Below are positions 11,701 to 19,710 of a DNA stretch of 64,000 nt, one piece after another. The translations under genes were made by a program, and so were the position numbers. A model generated the notes under the pieces. That model did not search any database and was not told the origin of the DNA. It saw only the letters and a program-made list of their open reading frames with translations. Positions within the stretch are counted from its first letter, which is position 1; each line of letters begins with the position of its first letter. Origin of the DNA: Balanoglossus misakiensis (Eukaryota > Hemichordata); assembly GCA_040954595.2 (NCBI GenBank), contig CM082577.2, positions 18,786,001-18,850,000 on the forward strand, read 5' to 3'.

Positions 11701-13080
11701 GTCGTCTTCCGCCATCTCTACTTGGTAATATCCAGACCGTAGATCAAGCGATGAAAACCACTCGGCGTTACTAAGGTTATCAAGCGTATCCAATACCCGG
11801 GGTAATGCGTAAGCGTCTTTAATGGTTTTGGCGTTGAGACGTCTATAATCAATACACACCCTCAGCTTCCCATCAGGTTTTCTGACACATACAACATTTG
11901 AGGACCACGGGCTGTTTGATTCTCTAATCACACCACTCTGTAGCATATCTTGCAGGTACTGTTGCAATTCTTCGTACATACCCATAGGGATTCGACGGTA
12001 TTTATCTTTAAAGGGGGTTTCATCCGTTAACTTTATCGAATGTGTTACCAATGTTGTGTGTCCCAAATCTCTCTCACCTGTAGAGAACACGGTTTGCCAT
12101 TTACCAATGGTAGCCAAGGCTTGGTCTTTCTGGATTTCTGTTAATTCTGTATCTGCCTCTTGTAATCCCAGGTCTTTTATCAGCCAATCGGGTACTTTTG
12201 GTGAGGTGGTCCCATCTGAGTTTGTATCAATATCATCTCCATATGGATCTAAAGGCTGTGAGACATTAGATGCTAAGTTCATGTTACATAGGGTGCTTTT
12301 AGGGGGAACTGTGACAGCACGTGCTCCATAGTTGGTCACCATTACTGGGATTCGACACGAATTACCACGAGGCTCTAACTTCAACACGGCTGGAGTAACA
12401 AGTAAACCACCAGGTAAAAGTCTGTCATTTTCTGGTTCCACCACAACTACTGATTGACAATTTCTTAGGTCCACTCTGCAAAATCCATGGATGACTGTGC
12501 GTTCGTATGGTCCAATGGTTGTGGGTTTAGTAGTGGTAACTGTAAATGTCCTACCTTCGGCCCTTTGCCGGTGGATAGTCGCTTGGTATGCTAGTCTCCA
12601 TACTGAGGATAGGTCTGTACTGTACTGTGTATCTTCATCCAAAAAATGTTGGAGAACATTTGTGCCTATCACAACTGGAACCATCTGATTATATTCCGTG
12701 TCTTCAACAACAAGCAATAATATATCTTTAGACATCTCTTGTCCATGGCTATCTGGGAATTTCACTTCAACTTCAATATAACCAAGGTAAGGAACTTCTG
12801 TACCACTAGCCCCTTCTACCTTCACCAAGTTGTTCAGGTCATGAATTGGTTTCTGTAGCTTCTCTCTGTTAAAAGTGTCAGCAACAGTAGATACCATGGA
12901 CCCGGTGTCTATCAGCGCAATACACGAGGATCCTTCCAACACAATCTCAGTTTCATTGGCGTGGCCTATTAGAGAATCAATAACATTAGAGGGACTGTTA
13001 CCGTTCCGACCTAGCGCATGTCCCTCCGGATGCCTGGTCGCTCCCCATTTAAAGGACAGTCTGTCTTTTTGTGTCCATGT
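8794..13080 (-). CDS. gypsy1 Pol: protease-RT-RNase H-integrase
   Basis: Frame open from 13080 to 8794, overlapping gag by 70 nt in the -1 frame. It has no ATG of its own and is presumably made as Gag-Pol by frameshifting at 13047-13053. Counting residue 1 at 12942: protease DTG 12-14; RT catalytic Asp 400 and YLDD 463-466; RNase H Asp 621, Glu 662, Asp 688, Asp 731; integrase zinc ligands H867, H872, C902, C905; DD35E triad D934, D993, E1029; a GPY-like segment near 1171; and a Ser/Pro-rich tail ending in a basic RYPTRQRRPPDRYS motif. No chromodomain seen. It copies element RNA into cDNA and inserts it. Length is normal for Ty3/Gypsy and there are no internal stops. Confidence 0.95.
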   Translation of the reverse strand, partial: TWTQKDRLSFKWGATRHPEGHALGRNGNSPSNVIDSLIGHANETEIVLEGSSCIALIDTGSMVSTVADTFNREKLQKPIHDLNNLVKVEGASGTEVPYLGYIEVEVKFPDSHGQEMSKDILLLVVEDTEYNQMVPVVIGTNVLQHFLDEDTQYSTDLSSVWRLAYQATIHRQRAEGRTFTVTTTKPTTIGPYERTVIHGFCRVDLRNCQSVVVVEPENDRLLPGGLLVTPAVLKLEPRGNSCRIPVMVTNYGARAVTVPPKSTLCNMNLASNVSQPLDPYGDDIDTNSDGTTSPKVPDWLIKDLGLQEADTELTEIQKDQALATIGKWQTVFSTGERDLGHTTLVTHSIKLTDETPFKDKYRRIPMGMYEELQQYLQDMLQSGVIRESNSPWSSNVVCVRKPDGKLRVCIDYRRLNAKTIKDAYALPRVLDTLDNLSNAEWFSSLDLRSGYYQVEMAEDDKAKTAFTVGNFGLFEFNRMSMGLTNAPATFQRLMEKCFGELAFRECCVYLDDIIVFSKTFEDHLNRLERVFQRLASHGLKLKATKCVLFQKKVKYLGHVVSADGITTDPDKVAALKEWPIPTTVTELRRFLGFAGYYRRFIQSYSNIAKPLNDLLCGRQSRNKAGKFEKLQWGQQEQQAFDTLRKSLMSSPILAFADYSLPFEIHTDASSTGLGAVLYQRQKGILRVIAYASRGLTKSESNYPAHKLEFLALKWAVTKKFNDYLYGSKFTVFTDNNPLTYVLTSAKLDAVGHRWLSDLSLYDFSIVYRSGKKNIEADALSRIPWNRENPETETNLGADVVQALCRATEGPYVTSFGMVADEDRPAVVQGGDDVFWKTEQSKDSTIRYVTDQLEKDHKPLMRDHTGDIRLLIRDWKRLVLKNGVLYRKCFIDDIQYLQLVLPVHHRKDVLEELHDKLGHFGQDKTLDLVRRRFYWPRMSMDVQKKVEHCLPCIRRKSSTSLPRTPLVNIHTSQPMEMVCIDFLHIPTPDQGYSNILVMTDHFTRYAIAVPTKNQSAKTTAKALFEHLILHYGFPGRLHSDQGRNFESSTIQELCRIANIKKSRTTPYHPQGNGMCERFNKTLLQMLGTMNEDNKTRWASHVNTMVHAYNSTKHESTGYSPFFLMFGREPRLPIDVSGHADQTNLEYGGTVSDYVTKLAERLDYAYKVATERSVKSGERQKKSYDRKVKVAIIQPGDTVLVKNTGPKDNYKLADQWEKDPYTVISQPIEDIPVYVVQKQVKGGRKRTLHRNLLLPIPIIPDELDDDVNTKMTQRDVKQSVPGVINNATQDAVDEEDDGIGKLQFVSTINLPTEHNALNPTAAEFIPSRRESSLMDNPTSMVNPDGPSQVLTSDFSNHILQSTDGWSSSDPDGITPATTNISPDSSSSTQPEPRYPTRQRRPPDRYSPEQWNLKQFAHTTLSSIPFINCHY
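12989..13053 (-). promoter_or_regulatory. Candidate -1 frameshift signal of gypsy1
   Basis: In the gag frame the minus strand reads CCT TTA AAT, so T TTA AAT (13053-13047) fits the X XXY YYZ slippery rule. Slipping back one base enters the pol frame. After a 6-nt spacer, CGACC (13040-13036) can pair with GGTCG (13011-13007). GAGGGAC (13026-13020) inside that loop can pair with GTCCCTC (12995-12989), which would form an H-type pseudoknot. Sequence and frame are seen; the fold is inferred. Confidence 0.7.
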
Positions 13081-14435
13081 TCACCACACTTGAAGCAGGT
13101 GCCTGGGAAAACTTGTTTGGGTTGGCGAGTTCCATCGTTGCCACGCCGATCCCGGCCATTTTCATTGTTGACACGTCGGCGAAAAGTAGACTCTGGAGTT
13201 GATGATGTTGAAGTTCGCTTCTCTAGTTCAGCAACCTTCTCAGCTAAGTTCTTCAGACCTTTGGTAAGTTCCTCCAATTTGGTTATCATCGTCTTGTCAG
13301 CAACAGTTGCTTGGTGAACCCTGGTAGTGGTCTCCCTATTTACTTCAAGCTTTCTTGCGGCTAGCAACAATCCTGAATAATCTTCTTCCGTATCATATCG
13401 GTGTCTGATTGCATTCTTAATGTGCTCATCTGACAGGCCAGAAAAGAATTTGGTTCGAAGCATGGTTTCTTCTGAATTACTAGAGATGGACTGACCTGAT
13501 CTGAGTTCATCCAAAAGTCCTTCGATGCGACAGGCCCATTCTGCTACCTTTTCTGTCTTCGTTTGTCGTGCTGTATAGAATTTTTCCAAAACTGCTTCCG
13601 GTGGCAATACTTTCCCAAAGACCATGTCCATCTTCGCCATCAATCGGGACACTGTGATGTCTTCTCCCATATGTAGTAGGACTTCAGCAGCGGACGCTCG
13701 TAGGGATTTCCGAACAGCCTGCATAATTATGGTCTCCGGAAACACATTCTCCCTCTGTAGTGCTCGAACTTCATATCGCCACATTTCATAAGTGACATCA
13801 CCTTTGCCAGAGAAGACGACTATTCTTGGGAATTCCACCGAGTGAAAAGCAGTAGTGGCTGTGGCTGGCTGTGCAGCAGCTGCTTGGGCAGGTGAAGACA
13901 TAATAAATGGTGAAGAATCTGCAACTGAAGTTGGTACTGGAAATGCTGGAAATGGAATCGGCTGTGGCATAGGGGTTGATACGATTGGTTTCAGTGGAGC
14001 AGGTGATATGGCCTGTGCAACCGCTTTCCTATCTGCTTCAGACAGTAAACTCAACATGTTAATAATTTCCTGTACATCTGCTTTGGGTTTGGATGTCTTG
14101 GGATCACTGGTTTCATTGTAATCTAGGCCAGTACTTTGTTCGGTTTCCTCAATTAAATGCCACAGTTCCAACCCTCGGGCTGTGGTCACACGACTTGCCC
14201 GTAATTTGCTTTCTTCAAAAGTGCTTTTATGTATTACTGGCAGAGCGGCTGTGGCTGATTCTATATTCTCAAATATGACAAAAGCGGAATCTTTATCAGA
14301 AATATAAATTTGATCAACCTGGGCCAAACCAAGCTGTAACTCGATAAATTCTCTAAAATGTTTCTTTGTACATTCAAAAGGCAAGTGTTGCACATAAATG
14401 CTTCGCTCTTGAATTGATATTTTGGACACAGCCAT
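13011..14435 (-). CDS. gypsy1 Gag with RRM-like N-terminus and CCHC knuckle
   Basis: 474 aa from the ATG at 14435. The frame is open 32 codons further up but without a better ATG. Residues 12-90 resemble an RNA recognition motif, with RNP2-like SIYVQHLP (12-19) and RNP1-like SAFVIFE (50-56). A Pro/Ala linker (140-195) leads to a capsid region (203-370) beginning RIVVFSG, of the Gypsy/PNMA type. A coiled-coil-prone stretch (378-408) precedes a basic segment and the nucleocapsid knuckle C447-x2-C450-x4-H455-x4-C460. The slippery site lies at codons 462-463, just before the stop. Gag assembles the particle and packages RNA. An RRM in Gag is uncommon; vertebrate PNMA proteins have a similar layout. 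Confidence 0.9.
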   Translation of the reverse strand: MAVSKISIQERSIYVQHLPFECTKKHFREFIELQLGLAQVDQIYISDKDSAFVIFENIESATAALPVIHKSTFEESKLRASRVTTARGLELWHLIEETEQSTGLDYNETSDPKTSKPKADVQEIINMLSLLSEADRKAVAQAISPAPLKPIVSTPMPQPIPFPAFPVPTSVADSSPFIMSSPAQAAAAQPATATTAFHSVEFPRIVVFSGKGDVTYEMWRYEVRALQRENVFPETIIMQAVRKSLRASAAEVLLHMGEDITVSRLMAKMDMVFGKVLPPEAVLEKFYTARQTKTEKVAEWACRIEGLLDELRSGQSISSNSEETMLRTKFFSGLSDEHIKNAIRHRYDTEEDYSGLLLAARKLEVNRETTTRVHQATVADKTMITKLEELTKGLKNLAEKVAELEKRTSTSSTPESTFRRRVNNENGRDRRGNDGTRQPKQVFPGTCFKCGEHGHKKTDCPLNGERPGIRRDMR

Positions 14436-15500
14436 TTTTTTTCCCCAGAAAATGAAAGGCAATTTGGGAGGATTCTGACGTGTCGTTAAATACGATGCAA
14501 TGCAAGCTATTTCACTGGAAAATCTTAACAATAATATCAGTATCTACTGGCATAGCACATACGTTAACAGGGACTGGACTAAGCATAGAATAGTTTACAG
14601 ACACTGCCAAAGGTTCTATAGAGACTAATGTATGATTTGGATGAATACGACCATTCATGGACAGTCTCAATAATAATGAAACAACTAAATAACTAATACA
14701 ATAATAAACTAACTCAAGTCAATATACAATATTTAACTTATAACTTAATATTTTTTTTTCAACTAGTGCTGAAATTTTTTTTTTTTCCACGTCGTTTGGA
14801 AAATAATGAACTGAAATTTACAAAGAAAATTATACTTCAGCACTTAACCAAAATATACTGTTGAAAGAAAATAAAGTTTATATATATATATTTTTTCGGT
14901 TAAAGCAGGCTAAAGGCAACAAAACAGGGGTTTATATCCACATGGAGCCCACTTCAACAATTAAATCAAAGTCAAAACTACTTTGACCACATTGCATTAT
15001 ATAGACAATATTGAAATTCCTAAGAAAAATTTACAAACATTACGTTACACCAGGTTCTACGGCGAATAACCAGAAAGTTCGTTTGCAATAAAATACCCAG
15101 TCCACAAGTTCAAGTCAGAAGTTATCACAGATGGAAACTATGCGCCACGGACGGAATTTATGCGCACTGTCTATAGTTCGCACGGAATAACACTGTCAAG
15201 TTCTGGACACACAATACCTTGTATACCGCGATGAACACTTCACACTAAACAGTTCCGGCCGGTAACAGTTCAGCGACTTCACCACTTGGCACTCTGCAGA
15301 GAATTTTCCTCGCCGTTGACGCTTGGACCTGGCTCCCGTCTGTCTGCAGTCCGGGTGGCTCCCCAAGGACGTCCAGCTCAGCGAAAGACACACCTGGTTG
15401 GGCGTTGTCCGTTGTCCAGACACTTCTGACCAGTTAAAACATGGCACTTGTCAGTATCATCCTCTCCGTCCCGAAAAAAGAACTTGCGTAGGAATTGCCA
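14436..15500 (-). other. gypsy1 untranslated leader (unit A)
   Basis: About 1.06 kb between the primer site and gag. AT-rich, with a T tract (12 T here, 14 in unit C) and a short TA run near 14880. Short ORFs at 15196-15447 and on the other strand have no family features, so I treat it as 5' leader. Confidence 0.6.
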
Positions 15501-15519
15501 AATCCTGCCGACTACGCCA
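15501..15519 (-). other. Primer-binding site, tRNA-Ser (unit A)
   Basis: The plus strand reads AATCCTGCCGACTACGCCA, the 3' end plus CCA of the common animal tRNA-Ser (AGA/UGA/CGA type). The element strand is its exact complement over 19 nt. It lies 2 nt inside the 5' LTR (15522). Confidence 0.88.
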
Positions 15520-15521
15520 TT

Positions 15522-16163
15522 TGTCACGGTTGTCGCCGTTCATTCCAACATATTCACACCAAACAGGTTACGGTTAACAAAGACATAGGCCTTACATTTA
15601 ATAACTGAAATGGAACAAATACATGTCAGTTCCAACGTGTGTGGCCGGTCTGGCTACAGAGGTGAACTGCTAAATTACACACATGTATGGGAGTTCACCT
15701 CCAACAGAATACACCAAAATTCATGCAAGTGAAAAATATAGACATACAATTGGAAAATTGACGCAAGTTAAAGACACCAATTACTTGTGCTGAAATGAGT
15801 CGGTAGAATGCACCAAAATACAAAGCTTCAAGCAACAGGTAAGGTACAAGGAAACTAACCTGAAATGGAACAAATACATGTCAGTTCCAACGTGTGTGGC
15901 CGGTCTGGCTACAGAGGTGAACTGACCAATTTTATGCACCATGTCCTTTTATATCAGCAATTACATCATAGTGCCAGATTAGCTTGTGTTCATTGGTCAA
16001 ATGAAACTTCCAGGTGGTTTGCATATAATTAAGATCAACCAATTGAAGGTAAGTACTATTACGTCATATGAATAATTGAATAACTAATTACTATAAGATA
16101 CAGGTATAACATACATACAGATATACATGTATACAAATTCAATGGATCAACAAGGCCGTTACA
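15522..16163 (-). repeat. gypsy1 5' LTR with TATA box (unit A)
   Basis: 642 bp, partner of 8093-8734. Minus-strand TATAAAAGG at 15945-15953 is the likely core promoter. The 65-bp repeats are at 15605-15669 and 15860-15924, downstream of the TATA and so probably transcribed. Confidence 0.95.
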
Positions 16164-16445
16164 GGTTTAATTTCCATTTATTGATGATCGCATAGTTATC
16201 AAATGAAAGCAACTAAAAAGGGCAGTTTTAATACATTTCAAGAGACGAAACATGCATAGAATAACTATGGTATTGGCTTCCATTATACTACGGACGTACT
16301 ACACCTGGACAGCAGGACGATGCACCCGCGTTCTTTTCAACTCCATAAAAGGTGACAAAGTATTTTTGTAAGAAAAGTGGTTCGAAAAGGTGACAACGAG
16401 TGAGAGACAACAAGGGAGGGTATTGTTAATAGCATTGTCTGTTTC

Positions 16446-16469
16446 ACCATAGACCCTAGGGTCTATGGT
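16446..16469. repeat. 24-bp perfect palindrome
   Basis: Inside the TTAA-flanked transposon, centred on CCTAGG (ACCATAGACC then its exact inverse). Present also at 31840-31863 and 55314-55337. Confidence 0.8.
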
Positions 16470-16872
16470 TTCACTGAAACCACACCAAGTGTAAGCCTTG
16501 ACAGATGGGAAACATCGGAGATGATCAGAACTGCATGAACTTTTGTCCTCTGTAAAATTCAGTCTCTTGGTCGTAGAAGGGAATCTCTGGTTCAAAATTG
16601 TAGCCTACTACCCGAGAATATGTTGCTATGCTAACGTCGTCGGTCGCGTGAGTGCAGGCGTGTATAAGCATAAGCTCGCTCCAACGCGTCGGCAGCGGAC
16701 AACGGTACCACAAGTTGCTGACGTCACTCACTTCCGGGTTCGCGCAGTTTTTGGCTGGCTGTAGCTCTGTTATGCGTAAGTGAAAGTGAATGAAACCAAC
16801 GTTTTTCATAGTATTTTTTTAATCGCATTTCGCAGAATTGGCTCAAAAACGGATCACAACGTTCCACTTTAA

Positions 16873-17381
16873 CCCTTTGAACCCCGCTCAGAGGTTTACC
16901 GCCGCAGGATGACCTTTTGACCCCTAATTTTTCAATATGCTGACGTCAAGGCATTTTCCCGCCGACATTGTAAATCCAGCCATATGAAAGCAAGTTAGGA
17001 AGCTAGGGGACCCTAATGTGACCTTCCAAATGACTTGAAATCGATTCCTATGCGAGCGACTACATAAAAAATAGTGATATCCAAGCAGCGATTTTTAGCG
17101 AAAGTTGACAGAGATTTAAAAATTGCGACCCGACGACAGTTACGCAATGATCCATTGCAAGACGAGGATGCTTTCTGGGCTCATTTTGACCGAGTACTAG
17201 TAGATAGTAGCTCAGAAAGTGAAGATGAAGAACAAGACCAGCCTGACATCGTTACGGACCAAGATGGTGACCCCAACCGCGCGAACGATGAAGAAGAATT
17301 TGAGCCAGAGCCCACGATCCAGCCACCCCCACCAGTTCGGCAACGAGTGAGAAGACTGCCCCGTGCCCGCGAAGTAAACCC
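16873..17381 (+). mobile_element. piggyBac-type remnant, copy 2 (unit A)
   Basis: Starts CCCTTTGAACCCCGC directly after TTAA 16869-16872, which is also the right target copy of the neighbouring transposon. It matches copy 1 (4769 on) until 17381, where it is fused without spacer to the truncated gypsy2 3' LTR. Confidence 0.75.
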
Positions 17382-17421
17382 ATTACCCAATCAGCACGAA
17401 TGTGAAGTTAACGTGATATAG
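17125..17421 (+). pseudogene. piggyBac transposase N-terminus (copy 2, unit A)
   Basis: Same acidic N-terminal region as copy 1, with complementary damage. The start codon is ATT (17122-17124) instead of ATG, while codon 6 is the normal CAG rather than TAG. After the basic LPRAREVN segment the frame runs into gypsy2 LTR sequence and stops at 17421. It has no catalytic domain. Confidence 0.6.
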
Positions 17422-17495
17422 TCCGGCCAATCACAATTCCAGCCTACTTCCTGATAGGCTCAAGCAGCGGTAACTTTGCAAGGTTTTCCATGACA
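17382..17495 (-). repeat. gypsy2 3' LTR, truncated (unit A)
   Basis: 114 bp matching 23714-23827 with 3 substitutions. It starts TGTCATGG on the minus strand, right after a polypurine tract GTTGGGGGGAA (17496-17506). The other 254 bp of the LTR are gone, replaced by piggyBac copy 2. Confidence 0.8.
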
Positions 17496-17506
17496 TTCCC
17501 CCCAAC
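17496..17506 (-). other. gypsy2 polypurine tract (unit A)
   Basis: Minus strand GTTGGGGGGAA ends exactly at the LTR start TGTCATGG. This fixes the LTR border and the element orientation. Confidence 0.7.
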
Positions 17507-17766
17507 TAGACTTGGTTACTCTCCGAGACCCAGTCATAGCAATCTAAACTACAATAACAAATGGAACACAGAAATCAATAATTCAAATACTAAGTCAAAA
17601 GAGCACATCACTGTTTCTGTTTTAAAGTCTTTGACTCTTAGTGTTCGAAGGTGCAGTTCAATCTACCTTCTGTCTCAGTAAAATAAGTGTCCTTGTCAAA
17701 TGGCACACGTATCCTGGTACCCATTTTGTTTTCTTCATCGTCAACAGGTGCTTGAAGTTTTCGTCC

Positions 17767-19436
17767 TCAACAGGCGCCTGTGAATCCGTAGAAAAGCGTT
17801 GGCTTCCGGCTTCTTTTAGGGTATCTCTTAGGTGTATCTTCGTCTCTGATCATTTCCGGTTCAACCCCCGGTGGATCATCAGTGGTTACATCCAGGGTTT
17901 CTCCGCCTACTGCTTCATCTGCATCAGTGTCAAAGTAGTGTTCTTGGGTTTCCGGTGGGGAATCCTCTTGACCGCTGGCATACGTCTTTCCATCAGCTGG
18001 CAATTTGTCAATAGGTTCTTCTGATTTTGGTCCACTTAGGGTCCTGGTGTCTGCTTTCTGGGTCTCTTCAAAGGGATCTTCAGGTCTGTTTTCTTGCACC
18101 CTCTCATCTAAGGGGGCAAGCTTCACTTTGTCTAGCCAGCCAGGTAGGCCAGGACCTGTGTATCCCTTCAGCTTCTCAAAGTGAACCACTTTAAACTTTG
18201 TCCGGGGCCCACGCTGGATCCGGTATACAACTTCAGTCAGTCTGTTCACCACCATATACGGTCCCTCATACGCCATCTGTAGTTTCGGGCTTTGACCCTT
18301 CTTCCTCCTTTCGTCTCTTAGCCAAACAAATTCACCAGGCTGGAAAGACTTATGAAGGGCATTACAATCGTAATATCTCTTATAGGTCCTAGTACTTGCC
18401 TTCAACTGCTCTCTTGCCCGGTAATGGGCATTTCGCAACTTATCGCGCAGTTTAGCCACATAGTCACCCCCAGATTCCTCCTCAAATTCAATCTCAAATA
18501 TCAGATCGATGGGCAGTGTCACCTCCCTACCCAGCATCATCATATTCGGAGTTTCACCTGTGGCTGGGTGTACCGAAGAGCGGTCGCCATTGTAGCGCAA
18601 GACAGATGTTGGTCCCAGTCTTTTTGGTATTTCAGGGGGTCCATATAAGACTTTATCGTAGACACAAGACAATGGTTAAATTTTTAAACCATCCCGTCTC
18701 CCTGTGGGTGTCAAGGCGTGGTGTATGTTTTGTCCACCCCTAGCAATTTGCAGACCTCCACGAATACTGACGAGATGAAATTTCGGCCTCTATCTGAATG
18801 TACCTCGTGAGGCATACCAAACCTACTGAAAAAATCGTCGACCAGTACCTTTGCCACTGTGGTTGCCATTGGAATAGGGAATGCCTCCATCCATTTGCTA
18901 AAATAGTCTCCGACAACCAATACCTTCAGGTAGCCATTGTAACTCTCCACAAATGGTCCCAGAACATCAATGGCCACCCTCTCCATGGGACACCCCACCA
19001 CATACAATTGTAAGGGAGCCTTGTGCCTTTTACCAGGCACCCGCTTGCGTGAAACACACCTCACATGAACGCACCCACGATCTGACATCTACAGACATGC
19101 CATGCCAGTAATACCTCTGCCTCATCTTGTCAAGTGTTTTTGTCATCCCTAAGTGACCACCTGCGTTTGCATCATGCAACCCTCCAATCACCACATTACA
19201 GCCGACTCCCATCTCCTGTACAGCACGCCCCTGTAGACTATCAATTGTTCATACATAGCCCAGTATGCCTTCGTGGCTGCCGAACACGGAGAGATCTCAT
19301 TCCAGTCTAGTCGACTTTCCCTCCCCTCCCTAGCCTTCAAGACAACTGAAATATCAGGATCACTAAGTTGACAATCTCTAAGCTTTTCACTGGACCAAAC
19401 GACTTCCCTGGCAACAACCTCTGCCTTTGTTGCCAA
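17767..19436 (-). pseudogene. gypsy2 integrase region (unit A)
   Basis: Zinc-binding part at 19030-19212 (H..H..C..C with YYWHGM). Core at 18711-19088 with the first two catalytic Asp (AIDVLG, HSDRG). C-terminal part at 17767-18672 with a YEGPY motif and a basic RYPKRSRK tail. The pieces sit in different frames. Near 18670-18710 two stops interrupt the motif around the third catalytic residue: TGA follows TTP, and TAA (18673-18675) stands where the catalytic Glu codon is expected after GMV. No function can remain. Confidence 0.8.
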
Positions 19437-19710
19437 GGCATTCTCCCCAATGCCCTCCGCGGTTGGCCAGTCCTGTTCATCACAGCTGCCAGGATCAAAA
19501 TTTTCCCAATCACCTGGACAGCTGTCCTTGTTGTCATAGCCGTATCAAACAATCTGCAACCCTCTACTTTGGCATTTTTGTCCTGAGAATTGTCATCTAG
19601 TCTATCGGTCCCTCCACACTCTGGCAGTTCACGGTACAACTGTTCGGACCGTACAACACTATTTTGTCTCATCGATGGAGATTTGCATTCAAACTCTGGT
19701 GCAAGTGGAT

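Larger units (their letters stand above)
8093..16163 (-). mobile_element. gypsy1: intact Ty3/Gypsy retrotransposon (unit A)
   Basis: 8,071 bp, flanked by the 4-bp duplication GGTT (8089-8092, 16164-16167). Unit B has the single-copy site. Termini on the minus strand are TGTAACGG..CCGTGACA. Order in element sense: LTR, tRNA-Ser primer site, about 1 kb leader, gag, pol in the -1 frame, short G-rich tract, LTR. No env frame: only 59 bp separate pol from the 3' LTR. All diagnostic catalytic residues are present, so it may be autonomous. Confidence 0.95.
7609..16868. mobile_element. TTAA-flanked DNA transposon, split by gypsy1 (unit A)
   Basis: Bounded by TTAA at 7605-7608 and 16869-16872. Imperfect terminal inverted repeats begin AGAGGAACG (left) and AGTGGAACG (right, reversed), with an inner match ATTCACTTTCACTT. 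Without gypsy1 it is 1,185 bp, as in B. TTAA targets occur in Kolobok and piggyBac; the ends are not CCCTTTG-like, so a Kolobok-type assignment is suggested only. It holds a decayed THAP-like ORF on the plus strand. A minus-strand ATG frame (16525-16809) matches nothing I know. Confidence 0.6.

Noticed and set aside
9074-12688. Plus-strand ORFs across gypsy1 pol
   Set aside because: Antisense to a frame with full protease-RT-RNase H-integrase motifs; no features of their own.
13050-13090. CAAAAAG in the zinc-knuckle region as the frameshift site
   Set aside because: It breaks the X XXY YYZ rule (CAA in the first slot). TTTAAAT nearby fits fully and enters the pol frame.
15501-15519. Possible tRNA-Ser gene
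   Set aside because: Only the last 19 nt including CCA match. CCA is not encoded in most eukaryotic tRNA genes, and the position 2 nt from the LTR marks a primer site.
15196-15577. ORFs of 83-84 codons in the gypsy1 leader
   Set aside because: Opposed and overlapping, one runs into the LTR, no recognisable domain.
16299-16809. Minus-strand ORFs of 94 and 98 codons in the TTAA element as a transposase
   Set aside because: One starts with ATG near the terminal repeat, but neither shows catalytic or zinc motifs I recognise, and they overlap in different frames. Noted only under the element.
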